Source: an uncultured Clostridia bacterium (GTDB taxonomy: Bacteria > Bacillota > Clostridia > Lachnospirales > Lachnospiraceae). From it: a DNA stretch of 5,970 nt. Below are positions 1 to 5,933 of this stretch, in pieces. The position numbers and the translations under genes were made by a program. How positions within the stretch are numbered: the stretch's first letter is position 1; every line of letters starts with the position of its first letter. The DNA lies in the NCBI GenBank assembly GCA_947178015.1, contig CAMWWW010000157.1, positions 1 through 5,970 on the forward strand. The letters are read 5' to 3'. The notes beneath the pieces are model-generated. The model searched no databases and was not told the DNA's origin. It was given only the letters and a program-made list of their open reading frames with translations.

Positions 1-3
1 ATC

Positions 4-1314
4 TTATTTTGCTTCCTTCCCTGCCAAATAGTTAAGAATCTGTTGTGCCGTTCTGCCGGATATTCCTCCGTGGCTCAGCTCCCATTTGTTTGCTTCTGCG
101 CATAACTCCTCCTCGCTCAATGTGATCGAAGGATATTTTTTCGCCAACGTTGTGACAATCTCAAAATACTCCTTCTGCGATGGCTTAGAATAATTGATTG
201 TCACACCAAAGCGCGCCACTAAGGACAGCTTTTCCTGCATGGTATCTGACCGGTGCATCCCCTCATCATTTTGAATGTCGCTTCGGTCATTCCATGTTTC
301 CCTAATTAAATGCCTGCGGTTTGAGGTCGCATAAATCAGCACATTGTCCGGCTTTGTCTCCAGTCCTCCCTCTATTACTGCCTTTAGATACTTATATTCA
401 ATCTCAAATTCTTCAAAAGACAGATCGTCCATATAGATAATAAAACGATAATTCCTGTTTTTTACTTGTGCAATCACGGCAGATAGATCCTGAAACTGGT
501 GCTTGTATATCTCAATCATGCGAAGCCCCTGCGCATAATATTCATTTAATATAGCCTTGATGCTGGTCGATTTTCCGGTGCCGCTGTCTCCAAACAGAAG
601 GCAGTTATTCGCCCTGCGCCCATGGACAAAAGCTTCTGTGTTCTCAATTAGTTTTTTCTTCTGAATCTCGTAGCCCACCAGATCGGACAGGCGCACATCA
701 TCGGTATTTTTAATGGGATACAACTCCACCTTATCACCGCTATGGCTGACACGAAACGCCTTATTTAGGCCAAATTTCCCCACGCCATACGCCTTGTAGA
801 ATTCTGTCACAATTACAAAGATCTCTTCCGGTGACGATGCTTTGTCAATCTGCTCTGCAAGAACCTTCACTTTATCGCTGACGCTCTTATTATAGCGTTG
901 TTCTTTTTTCGCGATCGCTTGATAGTGAAGCACTGTACTAAAACAGTCAATATCCAACTCTTGCTCCATCTTAGAGAAATCGTATTGAAATAAATTTTTA
1001 AAAATAGCGAAATCTCCTGTCGCAAACCGATTGACAGAGCCCTCCACCGCGCCTGTTTTCTCCATTGTTATGCTAAAAGGATTCTCGTTTGTCGCCAGAA
1101 GATAGGCAAGATAACAATGCCATAAATTATGATCAAATCCATATTTTGTGGAAATATCCAAAAGCTTGTGAATCTCGGCATAGATCTCATTGACCAGAGC
1201 TTCTTTGTGATAATTGCCCTCCACAAAACGCTCACAGATTTCTGCCAGCCGAATTAAAATGCTGTCCTTTTCTAAATTGCGGTATATAACCAGCTTCGCA
1301 ATCTGTCTGTACAC
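4..1314 (-). CDS. DUF815-type AAA+ ATPase (ATP-binding protein of unknown function)
   Basis: This 436-residue protein matches the DUF815 family of AAA+ ATPases, whose cellular role is not established. The N-terminal half (about 1-205) is mostly helical and has no motif I recognise. The ATPase domain starts near residue 208. Walker A is GDSGTGKST at 242-250. Walker B follows the hydrophobic strand FIIYMDD at 291-297 (D296, D297). A sensor-1-like Asn lies in ATSNRR (N332), and there is a VARFG segment at 366-370. A sensor-2-like Arg is in GISGR (R421). There is no signal peptide or membrane segment, so it should be cytoplasmic. The start codon is GTG, chosen because an AGGAGG site (1323-1328) lies 8 nt upstream. 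That site overlaps the stop codon of the glycosidase gene, so the two genes are probably co-transcribed and translationally coupled. The stop is complete at the window edge. Family assignment is firm; function is unknown. Confidence 0.88.
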   Translation of the reverse strand: MYRQIAKLVIYRNLEKDSILIRLAEICERFVEGNYHKEALVNEIYAEIHKLLDISTKYGFDHNLWHCYLAYLLATNENPFSITMEKTGAVEGSVNRFATGDFAIFKNLFQYDFSKMEQELDIDCFSTVLHYQAIAKKEQRYNKSVSDKVKVLAEQIDKASSPEEIFVIVTEFYKAYGVGKFGLNKAFRVSHSGDKVELYPIKNTDDVRLSDLVGYEIQKKKLIENTEAFVHGRRANNCLLFGDSGTGKSTSIKAILNEYYAQGLRMIEIYKHQFQDLSAVIAQVKNRNYRFIIYMDDLSFEEFEIEYKYLKAVIEGGLETKPDNVLIYATSNRRHLIRETWNDRSDIQNDEGMHRSDTMQEKLSLVARFGVTINYSKPSQKEYFEIVTTLAKKYPSITLSEEELCAEANKWELSHGGISGRTAQQILNYLAGKEAK

Positions 1315-1326
1315 CCTATTCTCCTC

Positions 1327-3459
1327 CTATCCTATGATCTCCATCTCCTGCCGCCATACCTTTTTCCCGGTAAGCTGCTCACTGCGGCTGTCCGGTTGCA
1401 TATCACCGACATAGATCTGATAACGTCCGGGAAGAATTTCCTTCTTTCCATCTTGATTGCAGAGAGCAAAGGCATCTGGCTTTAGAGCAATCTTTATCTC
1501 CTTCTCCTTGCCCGGCTCAAGAAATACCTTGCAAAAGCCTTTTAGCTGCGGATTTGGCGTACCCTCTGCCTCCCGTTTTACATAAACCTGAACAATCTCC
1601 CACGCCGCCATGGAACCTGTGTTTTTTACCGTGGCAGAAACCGTCAAACCATCCATTGGATCACCCAAAAGCTCCACATCGCGGAATGAAAAATCTGTGT
1701 AAGTCAGACCATAGCCAAATGGATACAAAGGCTCTGTCTCCAGATAGCGGTAAGTCCTGCCCTTCATCGAATAGTCGGTAAATTCTGGAAGCTCCTGTGT
1801 TCTCTTATAGAAGGTGACAGGCAGTTTTCCCGACGGAGAATACTCCCCAAATATCGCCTCGGCTATCGCTCTGCCGCCCTGTGCACCCGGATACCAGCAC
1901 TGCATAATCGCCGGAATATGCTCCTGCGCCCAATCTATTGCCAGAGCGCTGCCAGAGTTAAACAAAAGCACCACCGGCTTTCCGCTCTCTGCAATCACCT
2001 TTAGAACCTCCTCCTGAATTCCCGGCAGCAGCAAGTCTGGCTTATCTCCGCTTGCAAAATGATTTCCTTTATCTCCTGCTTCTCCCTCAAGTCCCGGATC
2101 AAGACCCATGCAGGCGATAATCACATCGCTCTCCTTACACACGGCCTGAACCTCAGAGATACGATTATTCTTCTCCCCCATTCCCGTCCTCTCTTGATAC
2201 AGATGACAGCCTTCCGAGTAAAAGATCCGCACATCATCCTTAAGATAGTCCTCAAAACCCTCTAGGATTGTGACATAGCGCGAAGCTGTTCCCTCATAGT
2301 TTCCAACCAGCGCATGACGATTATCCGCATTTGGACCGATAATGCCAATGGTCCCAATCTTCGTCTTATCCAGTGGAAGCAAATGATTTTCATTCTTTAA
2401 CAATACCAGACACTCTTTCGCCATTTTTAGATTCAGCTCTCTCATCTCTCTCGAATCAACACTTCGATAGCTTATCTCATTAAACGGCACTTTCTCCCTA
2501 TCATCAAAAAGTCCCAGCTTCATGCGGGTGGTAAACAGACGAATCACCGCCTGATCAATCTCCTCCTCCGTGATCAAGCCTTCCTCTGCTGCCTTCAGTA
2601 AAGAAGTAAATACTCTGCCGCAGTTGAGATCGCAGCCATTTCTCACGGCAAGCGCCGCGGACTCCTCCGGCGTGTCCGTCACATGATGCTTCTGATAAAA
2701 ATCGCGGATCGCGAAGCAATCAGAGACAACATGTCCATCAAACTCCCACTCTCCTCGCAAAATATCCTGCAAAAGCGTCTTGCTTCCACAGCTGGGTTCT
2801 CCATTTACTCGGTTGTAAGCCCCCATTACCGCTTCCACCTTCGCCTCTTTTACACACACCTCAAATGCAGGAAGATACGTCTCATACAAATCCTGCAAAG
2901 AAACCTCGGCATTAAACTCATGACGAATATGCTCTGGTCCAGAGTGTGCGGCCAGATGCTTTGTGCATGCCGCCACCTTCATATAATTTTCATCATGCCC
3001 CTGAAGCCCCTCAATAAACCGAACCGCAAGCCTGCCGGTAAGATACGGGTCCTCCCCGTATGTCTCATGTCCTCTTCCCCAGCGCGGATCGCGGAATATA
3101 TTGATGTTCGGAGCCCAGAAGGTCAATCCTTTATAGATACCGGTATCGCCAAATTCCTGCTGTGCATTAAATTTTCCTCGTGCTTCTGTGGCAATGGCAT
3201 CGCCAATTTCCTCCATCCTATCCTCATGAAACGCCGCCGCCATCGATATGGCCTGAGGAAACACGGTGGCCACACCGGCTCTTGCCACGCCGTGCAGTCC
3301 TTCATTCCACCAGTTGTATGCCTTTATATGTAGCCTCTTTATTGCCGGAGCCTCATGTACCATCTGAAATACCTTCTCCTCCAGCGTCATCTCCGCTACC
3401 AGCTCTGCCGCCCTTTTCTTCATCTCTTCTATCTTACTCTGATTTCTGACAAGCTCCAT
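1327..3459 (-). CDS. Glycoside hydrolase family 3 beta-glycosidase (beta-xylosidase/beta-glucosidase type)
   Basis: This 710-residue GH3 enzyme hydrolyses terminal beta-linked sugars from oligosaccharides with retention of configuration. The TIM-barrel domain (about 24-315) carries APNINIFRDPRWGRG (116-130), ETYGEDPYL (132-140), the KH pair K167-H168, and VVSDCFAI (244-251), where D247 is the expected nucleophile. The alpha/beta sandwich domain (about 345-585) contains GLDPGLEGEAGD (452-463); E458 or E460 is the likely acid/base. A fibronectin-III-like domain occupies about 605-685. The KHLAAHSGPE and CDLNCG stretches resemble the beta-xylosidase-like branch, but sequence alone does not separate xylosidase from glucosidase. 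There is no signal peptide, so it probably acts in the cytoplasm on imported oligosaccharides. The reading frame stays open to 3537, but I chose the ATG at 3459. GGGAGG sits 7 nt upstream of it, and the longer version would run through the promoter. It is first in an operon with the DUF815 ATPase. Confidence 0.93.
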   Translation of the reverse strand: MELVRNQSKIEEMKKRAAELVAEMTLEEKVFQMVHEAPAIKRLHIKAYNWWNEGLHGVARAGVATVFPQAISMAAAFHEDRMEEIGDAIATEARGKFNAQQEFGDTGIYKGLTFWAPNINIFRDPRWGRGHETYGEDPYLTGRLAVRFIEGLQGHDENYMKVAACTKHLAAHSGPEHIRHEFNAEVSLQDLYETYLPAFEVCVKEAKVEAVMGAYNRVNGEPSCGSKTLLQDILRGEWEFDGHVVSDCFAIRDFYQKHHVTDTPEESAALAVRNGCDLNCGRVFTSLLKAAEEGLITEEEIDQAVIRLFTTRMKLGLFDDREKVPFNEISYRSVDSREMRELNLKMAKECLVLLKNENHLLPLDKTKIGTIGIIGPNADNRHALVGNYEGTASRYVTILEGFEDYLKDDVRIFYSEGCHLYQERTGMGEKNNRISEVQAVCKESDVIIACMGLDPGLEGEAGDKGNHFASGDKPDLLLPGIQEEVLKVIAESGKPVVLLFNSGSALAIDWAQEHIPAIMQCWYPGAQGGRAIAEAIFGEYSPSGKLPVTFYKRTQELPEFTDYSMKGRTYRYLETEPLYPFGYGLTYTDFSFRDVELLGDPMDGLTVSATVKNTGSMAAWEIVQVYVKREAEGTPNPQLKGFCKVFLEPGKEKEIKIALKPDAFALCNQDGKKEILPGRYQIYVGDMQPDSRSEQLTGKKVWRQEMEIIG

Positions 3460-3466
3460 CTTGCAT

Positions 3467-3474
3467 CCTCCCTT
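3467..3474 (-). promoter_or_regulatory. Ribosome binding site of the GH3 gene
   Basis: The minus strand reads AAGGGAGG, followed by 7 nt and then the ATG at 3459. This strong site fixes the glycosidase start and argues against the 26-codon upstream extension that is open in the same frame. Confidence 0.85.
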
Positions 3475-3508
3475 ATCGATATAAAATCCGCAATTACTTC
3501 GATTTTCT

Positions 3509-3537
3509 ATTATACCCTCTTTTCTCCAATTCTGCAA
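3509..3537 (-). promoter_or_regulatory. Sigma-A-like promoter for the GH3-DUF815 operon
   Basis: On the minus strand a perfect -10 box TATAAT (3509-3514) lies 17 bp downstream of TTGCAG (3532-3537), a 3 of 6 match to the TTGACA consensus. Transcription would start near 3502, giving a leader of about 43 nt before the ATG at 3459. The ideal -10 box, ideal spacing and position make this the best promoter for the operon. The weak -35 box leaves room for activation or repression through the adjacent inverted repeat. Confidence 0.7.
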
Positions 3538-3540
3538 TGC

Positions 3541-3556
3541 TTCATTAGAGAATGAA
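3541..3556. promoter_or_regulatory. Candidate operator: 6-4-6 inverted repeat between divergent promoters
   Basis: TTCATT (3541-3546) and AATGAA (3551-3556) are perfect inverted copies separated by AGAG. The site lies 3 bp upstream of the GH3 -35 box and 15 bp upstream of the -35 box of the divergent PocR/MCP gene. That is a natural place for a dimeric regulator acting on one or both promoters. The half-sites are short and AT-rich, so chance occurrence is possible. No DNA-binding regulator is encoded in this window, and I cannot assign the repeat to a known family. Confidence 0.4.
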
Positions 3557-3571
3557 ACTATTCGTGTTCTG

Positions 3572-3600
3572 TTGTCTTTTATTTTCTTTTATGTTATACT
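3572..3600 (+). promoter_or_regulatory. Sigma-A-like promoter for the PocR/MCP gene
   Basis: TTGTCT (3572-3577, 4 of 6 to consensus) is followed by a 17-bp spacer and TATACT (3595-3600, 5 of 6). A TG one base before the -10 box (3592-3593) makes an extended -10 element. Transcription should begin around 3607, leaving a leader of roughly 27 nt that includes the ribosome binding site at 3615-3623. A second, perfect TATAAT at 3606-3611 has no usable -35 box and would start transcription inside the ribosome binding site, so the upstream box is preferred. Confidence 0.7.
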
Positions 3601-3614
3601 AATACTATAATGTT

Positions 3615-3623
3615 AAAGGGAGG
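3615..3623 (+). promoter_or_regulatory. Ribosome binding site of the PocR/MCP gene
   Basis: AAAGGGAGG lies 10 nt before the ATG at 3634. It lies inside the reading frame if the earlier in-frame ATG at 3610 is used. That earlier ATG has no ribosome binding site and sits at about the predicted transcription start, so the later ATG is taken as the real start. Confidence 0.8.
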
Positions 3624-3633
3624 TATTCGGCTT

Positions 3634-4422
3634 ATGCATATTCGTGACTTTTTCGACCTGAACCTTTTAGAGCAAATTATGAAAACATGGTCAGCGGCAA
3701 CCGGAATGGCGACGATCGCCGTCGACAATGAAGGAAAATATATTTCAAGCGAAATAGGCTTTACTGATTTTTGTATGAAATATACCAGAGGCTCCGCTGA
3801 GGGCAGTCGACGCTGCATTAAGTGCGATAATGAATGTACGGGAACATATTTCTGCCATGCAGGGTTAATGGATTTTAGCATTGATATTATGGTAGGAGAT
3901 CAATATCTAGGTAAGATTATCGGCGGACAAGTTCTGCCCAAACAGCCGGACGAAGAGCAATTTCGCAGACTTGCCTCAGAATTTGGCATCAATCCAAACT
4001 CCTACATAGATGCGCTCAAAAAGGTGCCGGTGAAATCCGAGCCAAGCATCCGCGCTGCCGCCAAACTGCTGGGAGACATCGTCAATATGTTGGTCAATTT
4101 TGAGTATATGAAAAAATCCAACGAGGGGCTGCTTCATTCCCTTGATACCGGGATTGATTCTGCCGTGCGTTTGATCAACGAGATCAATGACAAATCCCAC
4201 TCTCTGGATTCGATCGAAAATAAGCAGAATATTCTTGCACTAAACGCTTCCATTGAAGCAGCAAGAGCCGGGGAAGCAGGGCGGGGCTTTGCCGTCGTGG
4301 CAACTGAAGTTGGCAAGCTTGCCGAGATCTCAGGAAATATCAACAAATCGATAAAAACCACCTTAAAAGATCTAAACAAAGTGGTCAGCGACATACAAAA
4401 ATGTCATCTCGCCACAAAATAA
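3634..4422 (+). CDS. Soluble PocR-domain chemoreceptor-like protein with a short MCP signalling hairpin
   Basis: This 262-residue protein joins two modules. Residues about 5-160 form a PocR-type sensory domain. They show C47, then CIKCDNEC (61-68), FCHAGLMDFS (73-82) and YLGKIIGGQV (91-100), the cysteine and CHAGL pattern usual for this family. Residues about 165-255 are an MCP cytoplasmic signalling segment, with the conserved hairpin tip running from NILALNASIEAARAGE (199-214) through GRGFAVVA (217-224). There is no transmembrane segment, HAMP domain or DNA-binding domain, so the protein should be cytoplasmic. The arms flanking the tip are each only about 50 residues, far shorter than in classical MCPs. 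The tip that contacts CheA and CheW is intact. It probably relays a small-molecule signal to the chemotaxis array; PocR domains are thought to bind small hydrocarbon derivatives such as diols, but the ligand here is unknown. It is transcribed divergently from GH3. Confidence 0.88.
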   Translation: MHIRDFFDLNLLEQIMKTWSAATGMATIAVDNEGKYISSEIGFTDFCMKYTRGSAEGSRRCIKCDNECTGTYFCHAGLMDFSIDIMVGDQYLGKIIGGQVLPKQPDEEQFRRLASEFGINPNSYIDALKKVPVKSEPSIRAAAKLLGDIVNMLVNFEYMKKSNEGLLHSLDTGIDSAVRLINEINDKSHSLDSIENKQNILALNASIEAARAGEAGRGFAVVATEVGKLAEISGNINKSIKTTLKDLNKVVSDIQKCHLATK

Positions 4423-4473
4423 AAAGAAGGCGAGTGAGGGAATCGTATCTTCCCCTACTCGCCTTCTTTTTAT
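4419..4473. terminator. Bidirectional rho-independent terminator between the PocR/MCP gene and ung
   Basis: A 17-bp perfect stem (4419-4435 with 4457-4473) has a core AAAAAGAAGGCGAGT pairing with ACTCGCCTTCTTTTT. After two imperfect positions a further 5 bp (GGGAA with TTCCC) close a 7-nt loop at 4443-4449. Each strand ends the GC-rich part with a run of five T, so it can stop transcription in both directions. It contains the TAA of the PocR/MCP gene (4420-4422) and the TAA of ung (4470-4472), so these convergent genes share one compact terminator. Confidence 0.93.
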
Positions 4474-5144
4474 CTATTCTCGATCTGCCAATCAATAGGC
4501 TCCAGACCATTTTTCTCCAAAAATTCATTGGCTTGGCTAAAGTGTTTACATCCAAAAAATCCTCGGTGCGCAGAAAGCGGGCTTGGATGTGGTGCTTTTA
4601 AAATCAAATGCTTCGGATTATTTAGCATCTTTGTCTTGCTCTGTGCAGGCTTTCCCCACAACATATATACAATCGGTCTATCCTGCTCATTTAGAACGCG
4701 GATGGCAGCGTTTGTAAATTCCTCCCAGCCGATTCCCTGATGCGAATTAGGCTGATGGGCACGCACGGTAAGTACTGTATTCAAAAGCATAACTCCCTCT
4801 TTTGCCCATTTTTCCAGATAACCATGATTTGGTATAGCACAGCCCAGATCGTCATGCAGTTCTTTATAGATATTGACCAGCGAGGGCGGCACATCCACAT
4901 CTGGCTTTACCGAAAAGCACAGACCATGTGCCTGACCAACATTATGATATGGGTCCTGACCCAAAATTACCACTTTCACATCATGTAATGGTGTGAGATG
5001 AAACGCATTAAATACATCCTCCGCTGCCGGAAAAATCTGTTGAGTGTTATATTCTTCCTTCACCTTCTGATACAATGCAGAATAATATGGCTTCTTAAAT
5101 TCTTCGCTGAGCGGCTCCGCCCAATCGTTTGTAATTGCACTCAT
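4470..5144 (-). CDS. ung: Uracil-DNA glycosylase, family 1
   Basis: Ung removes uracil from DNA by cleaving the N-glycosidic bond, the first step of base-excision repair after cytosine deamination or dUMP incorporation. Every family 1 motif is present. GQDPYH is at 62-67, with the water-activating D64 and the Y66 that excludes thymine. F76 stacks on the base, PPS is at 86-88, and N122 in LLNTVLTV recognises uracil. HPSPLSAHRGFFG (186-198) contains catalytic H186 and the DNA-intercalating L190. Length (224 residues) is normal. The start is uncertain by two codons. AAGGAG (5156-5161) lies 5 nt before an in-frame TTG at 5150 and 11 nt before the ATG at 5144. I prefer the ATG because the resulting MSAITNDW start is what I recall for relatives. 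The site overlaps the hisF stop region, so ung is probably co-transcribed with hisF. Confidence 0.96.
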   Translation of the reverse strand: MSAITNDWAEPLSEEFKKPYYSALYQKVKEEYNTQQIFPAAEDVFNAFHLTPLHDVKVVILGQDPYHNVGQAHGLCFSVKPDVDVPPSLVNIYKELHDDLGCAIPNHGYLEKWAKEGVMLLNTVLTVRAHQPNSHQGIGWEEFTNAAIRVLNEQDRPIVYMLWGKPAQSKTKMLNNPKHLILKAPHPSPLSAHRGFFGCKHFSQANEFLEKNGLEPIDWQIENR

Positions 5145-5161
5145 ACTCAATTTAACTCCTT

Positions 5162-5923
5162 CTAAATTCGTACTGACACACCCTTTTGTCTCAGGTATTC
5201 TTTTAATTCTGTTATCTCAAGCTCCTTGTAGTGAAACAGCGAAGCTGCCAATGCCGCATCCGCCTTTCCTTCTGTTAATACTTCATAAAAATGCTCCACG
5301 CTGCCTGCTCCGCCGGAAGCGATCACTGGTATCGCCACCTGTTCCGATATAGTGCGAGTCAGCTCCAGATCATAGCCATCCTTTGTGCCGTCACAGTCCA
5401 TGCTGGTAAGTAAAATTTCTCCGGCACCCAGCTTATCCACTCGACATGCCCACTCTACCGCGTCTATCCCCATATCCACTCTTCCACCGTTTTTATAGAT
5501 ATTCCAGCCAGAGCCATCCTCACGCTTCTTCGCGTCAATCGCAACCACCACACACTGACTGCCAAATCTATCAGCAGCTTCAGAAATAAGTGTGGGATTC
5601 ATAATCGCTGCAGAATTGATTGCAATCTTATCCGCGCCTTCTCTGAGAATCATGCGGAAATCTTCTACTGTTCGTATCCCGCCTCCCACGGTAAAAGGGA
5701 TAAAAATCGTCTCCGCCACCTTTCGGACCATGTCGATCTGGATCTGCCTCGCATCAGAGGAAGCCGTAATATCAAGAAATACAAGCTCATCGGCACCCGC
5801 CTCGCCATATACACTCGCAACCTCAACCGGATCGCCGGCATCCCGCAGATTCAAAAAATTAGTACCCTTCACCACCCGCCCATTATGTACATCCAGACAG
5901 GGAATGATTCGCTTCGTTAACAT
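5162..5923 (-). CDS. hisF: Imidazole glycerol phosphate synthase, cyclase subunit HisF
   Basis: HisF takes ammonia produced by the glutaminase HisH and converts PRFAR to imidazole glycerol phosphate and AICAR, linking histidine and purine synthesis in the cytoplasm. The 253-residue (beta/alpha)8 barrel is full length. It begins MLTKRIIPCLDV with catalytic D11, and the second catalytic Asp is D130 in VVVAIDAK. Phosphate-binding loops are visible at GGGI (80-83) and ASGGAG (202-207), with DGT at 178-180. Residues equivalent to the ammonia-gate quartet of Thermotoga HisF (R5, E46, K99, E169 here) are all present. The ATG at 5923 follows AGGAG (5931-5935) with a 7-nt spacer. Downstream comes ung rather than the hisI/hisE gene often found next to hisF. 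The upstream partner is probably hisH, just outside the window. Confidence 0.97.
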   Translation of the reverse strand: MLTKRIIPCLDVHNGRVVKGTNFLNLRDAGDPVEVASVYGEAGADELVFLDITASSDARQIQIDMVRKVAETIFIPFTVGGGIRTVEDFRMILREGADKIAINSAAIMNPTLISEAADRFGSQCVVVAIDAKKREDGSGWNIYKNGGRVDMGIDAVEWACRVDKLGAGEILLTSMDCDGTKDGYDLELTRTISEQVAIPVIASGGAGSVEHFYEVLTEGKADAALAASLFHYKELEITELKEYLRQKGVSVRI

Positions 5924-5933
5924 TATGACGCTC

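Noticed and set aside
2683..3333. A 216-codon open frame on the plus strand inside the GH3 gene
   Set aside because: It lies wholly antisense to a strongly conserved GH3 coding region, has no good ribosome binding site, and its translation shows no domain.
3474..3481. TATCGATA palindrome in the GH3 leader
   Set aside because: An 8-bp AT-rich palindrome that does not extend further is likely by chance in a 174-bp AT-rich spacer; kept only as a note.
3460..3537. A 26-residue N-terminal extension of the GH3 protein from the in-frame ATG at 3537
   Set aside because: It would cover the TATAAT box and the ribosome binding site, has no ribosome binding site of its own, and its residues do not resemble a GH3 N-terminus or a signal peptide.
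3606..3611. Perfect TATAAT as the -10 box of the PocR/MCP gene
   Set aside because: There is no -35 match at 16 to 18 bp, and the transcript would begin inside the ribosome binding site; the extended -10 box at 3592-3600 with TTGTCT fits better.
3610..3633. Earlier in-frame ATG at 3610 for the PocR/MCP gene
   Set aside because: The ribosome binding site lies inside this extension, and the predicted transcription start is about 3607, which leaves no room for initiation there.
3594..3881. A minus-strand 95-codon open frame opposite the PocR domain
   Set aside because: It is antisense to a recognised coding domain, and its sequence shows no family features or ribosome binding site.
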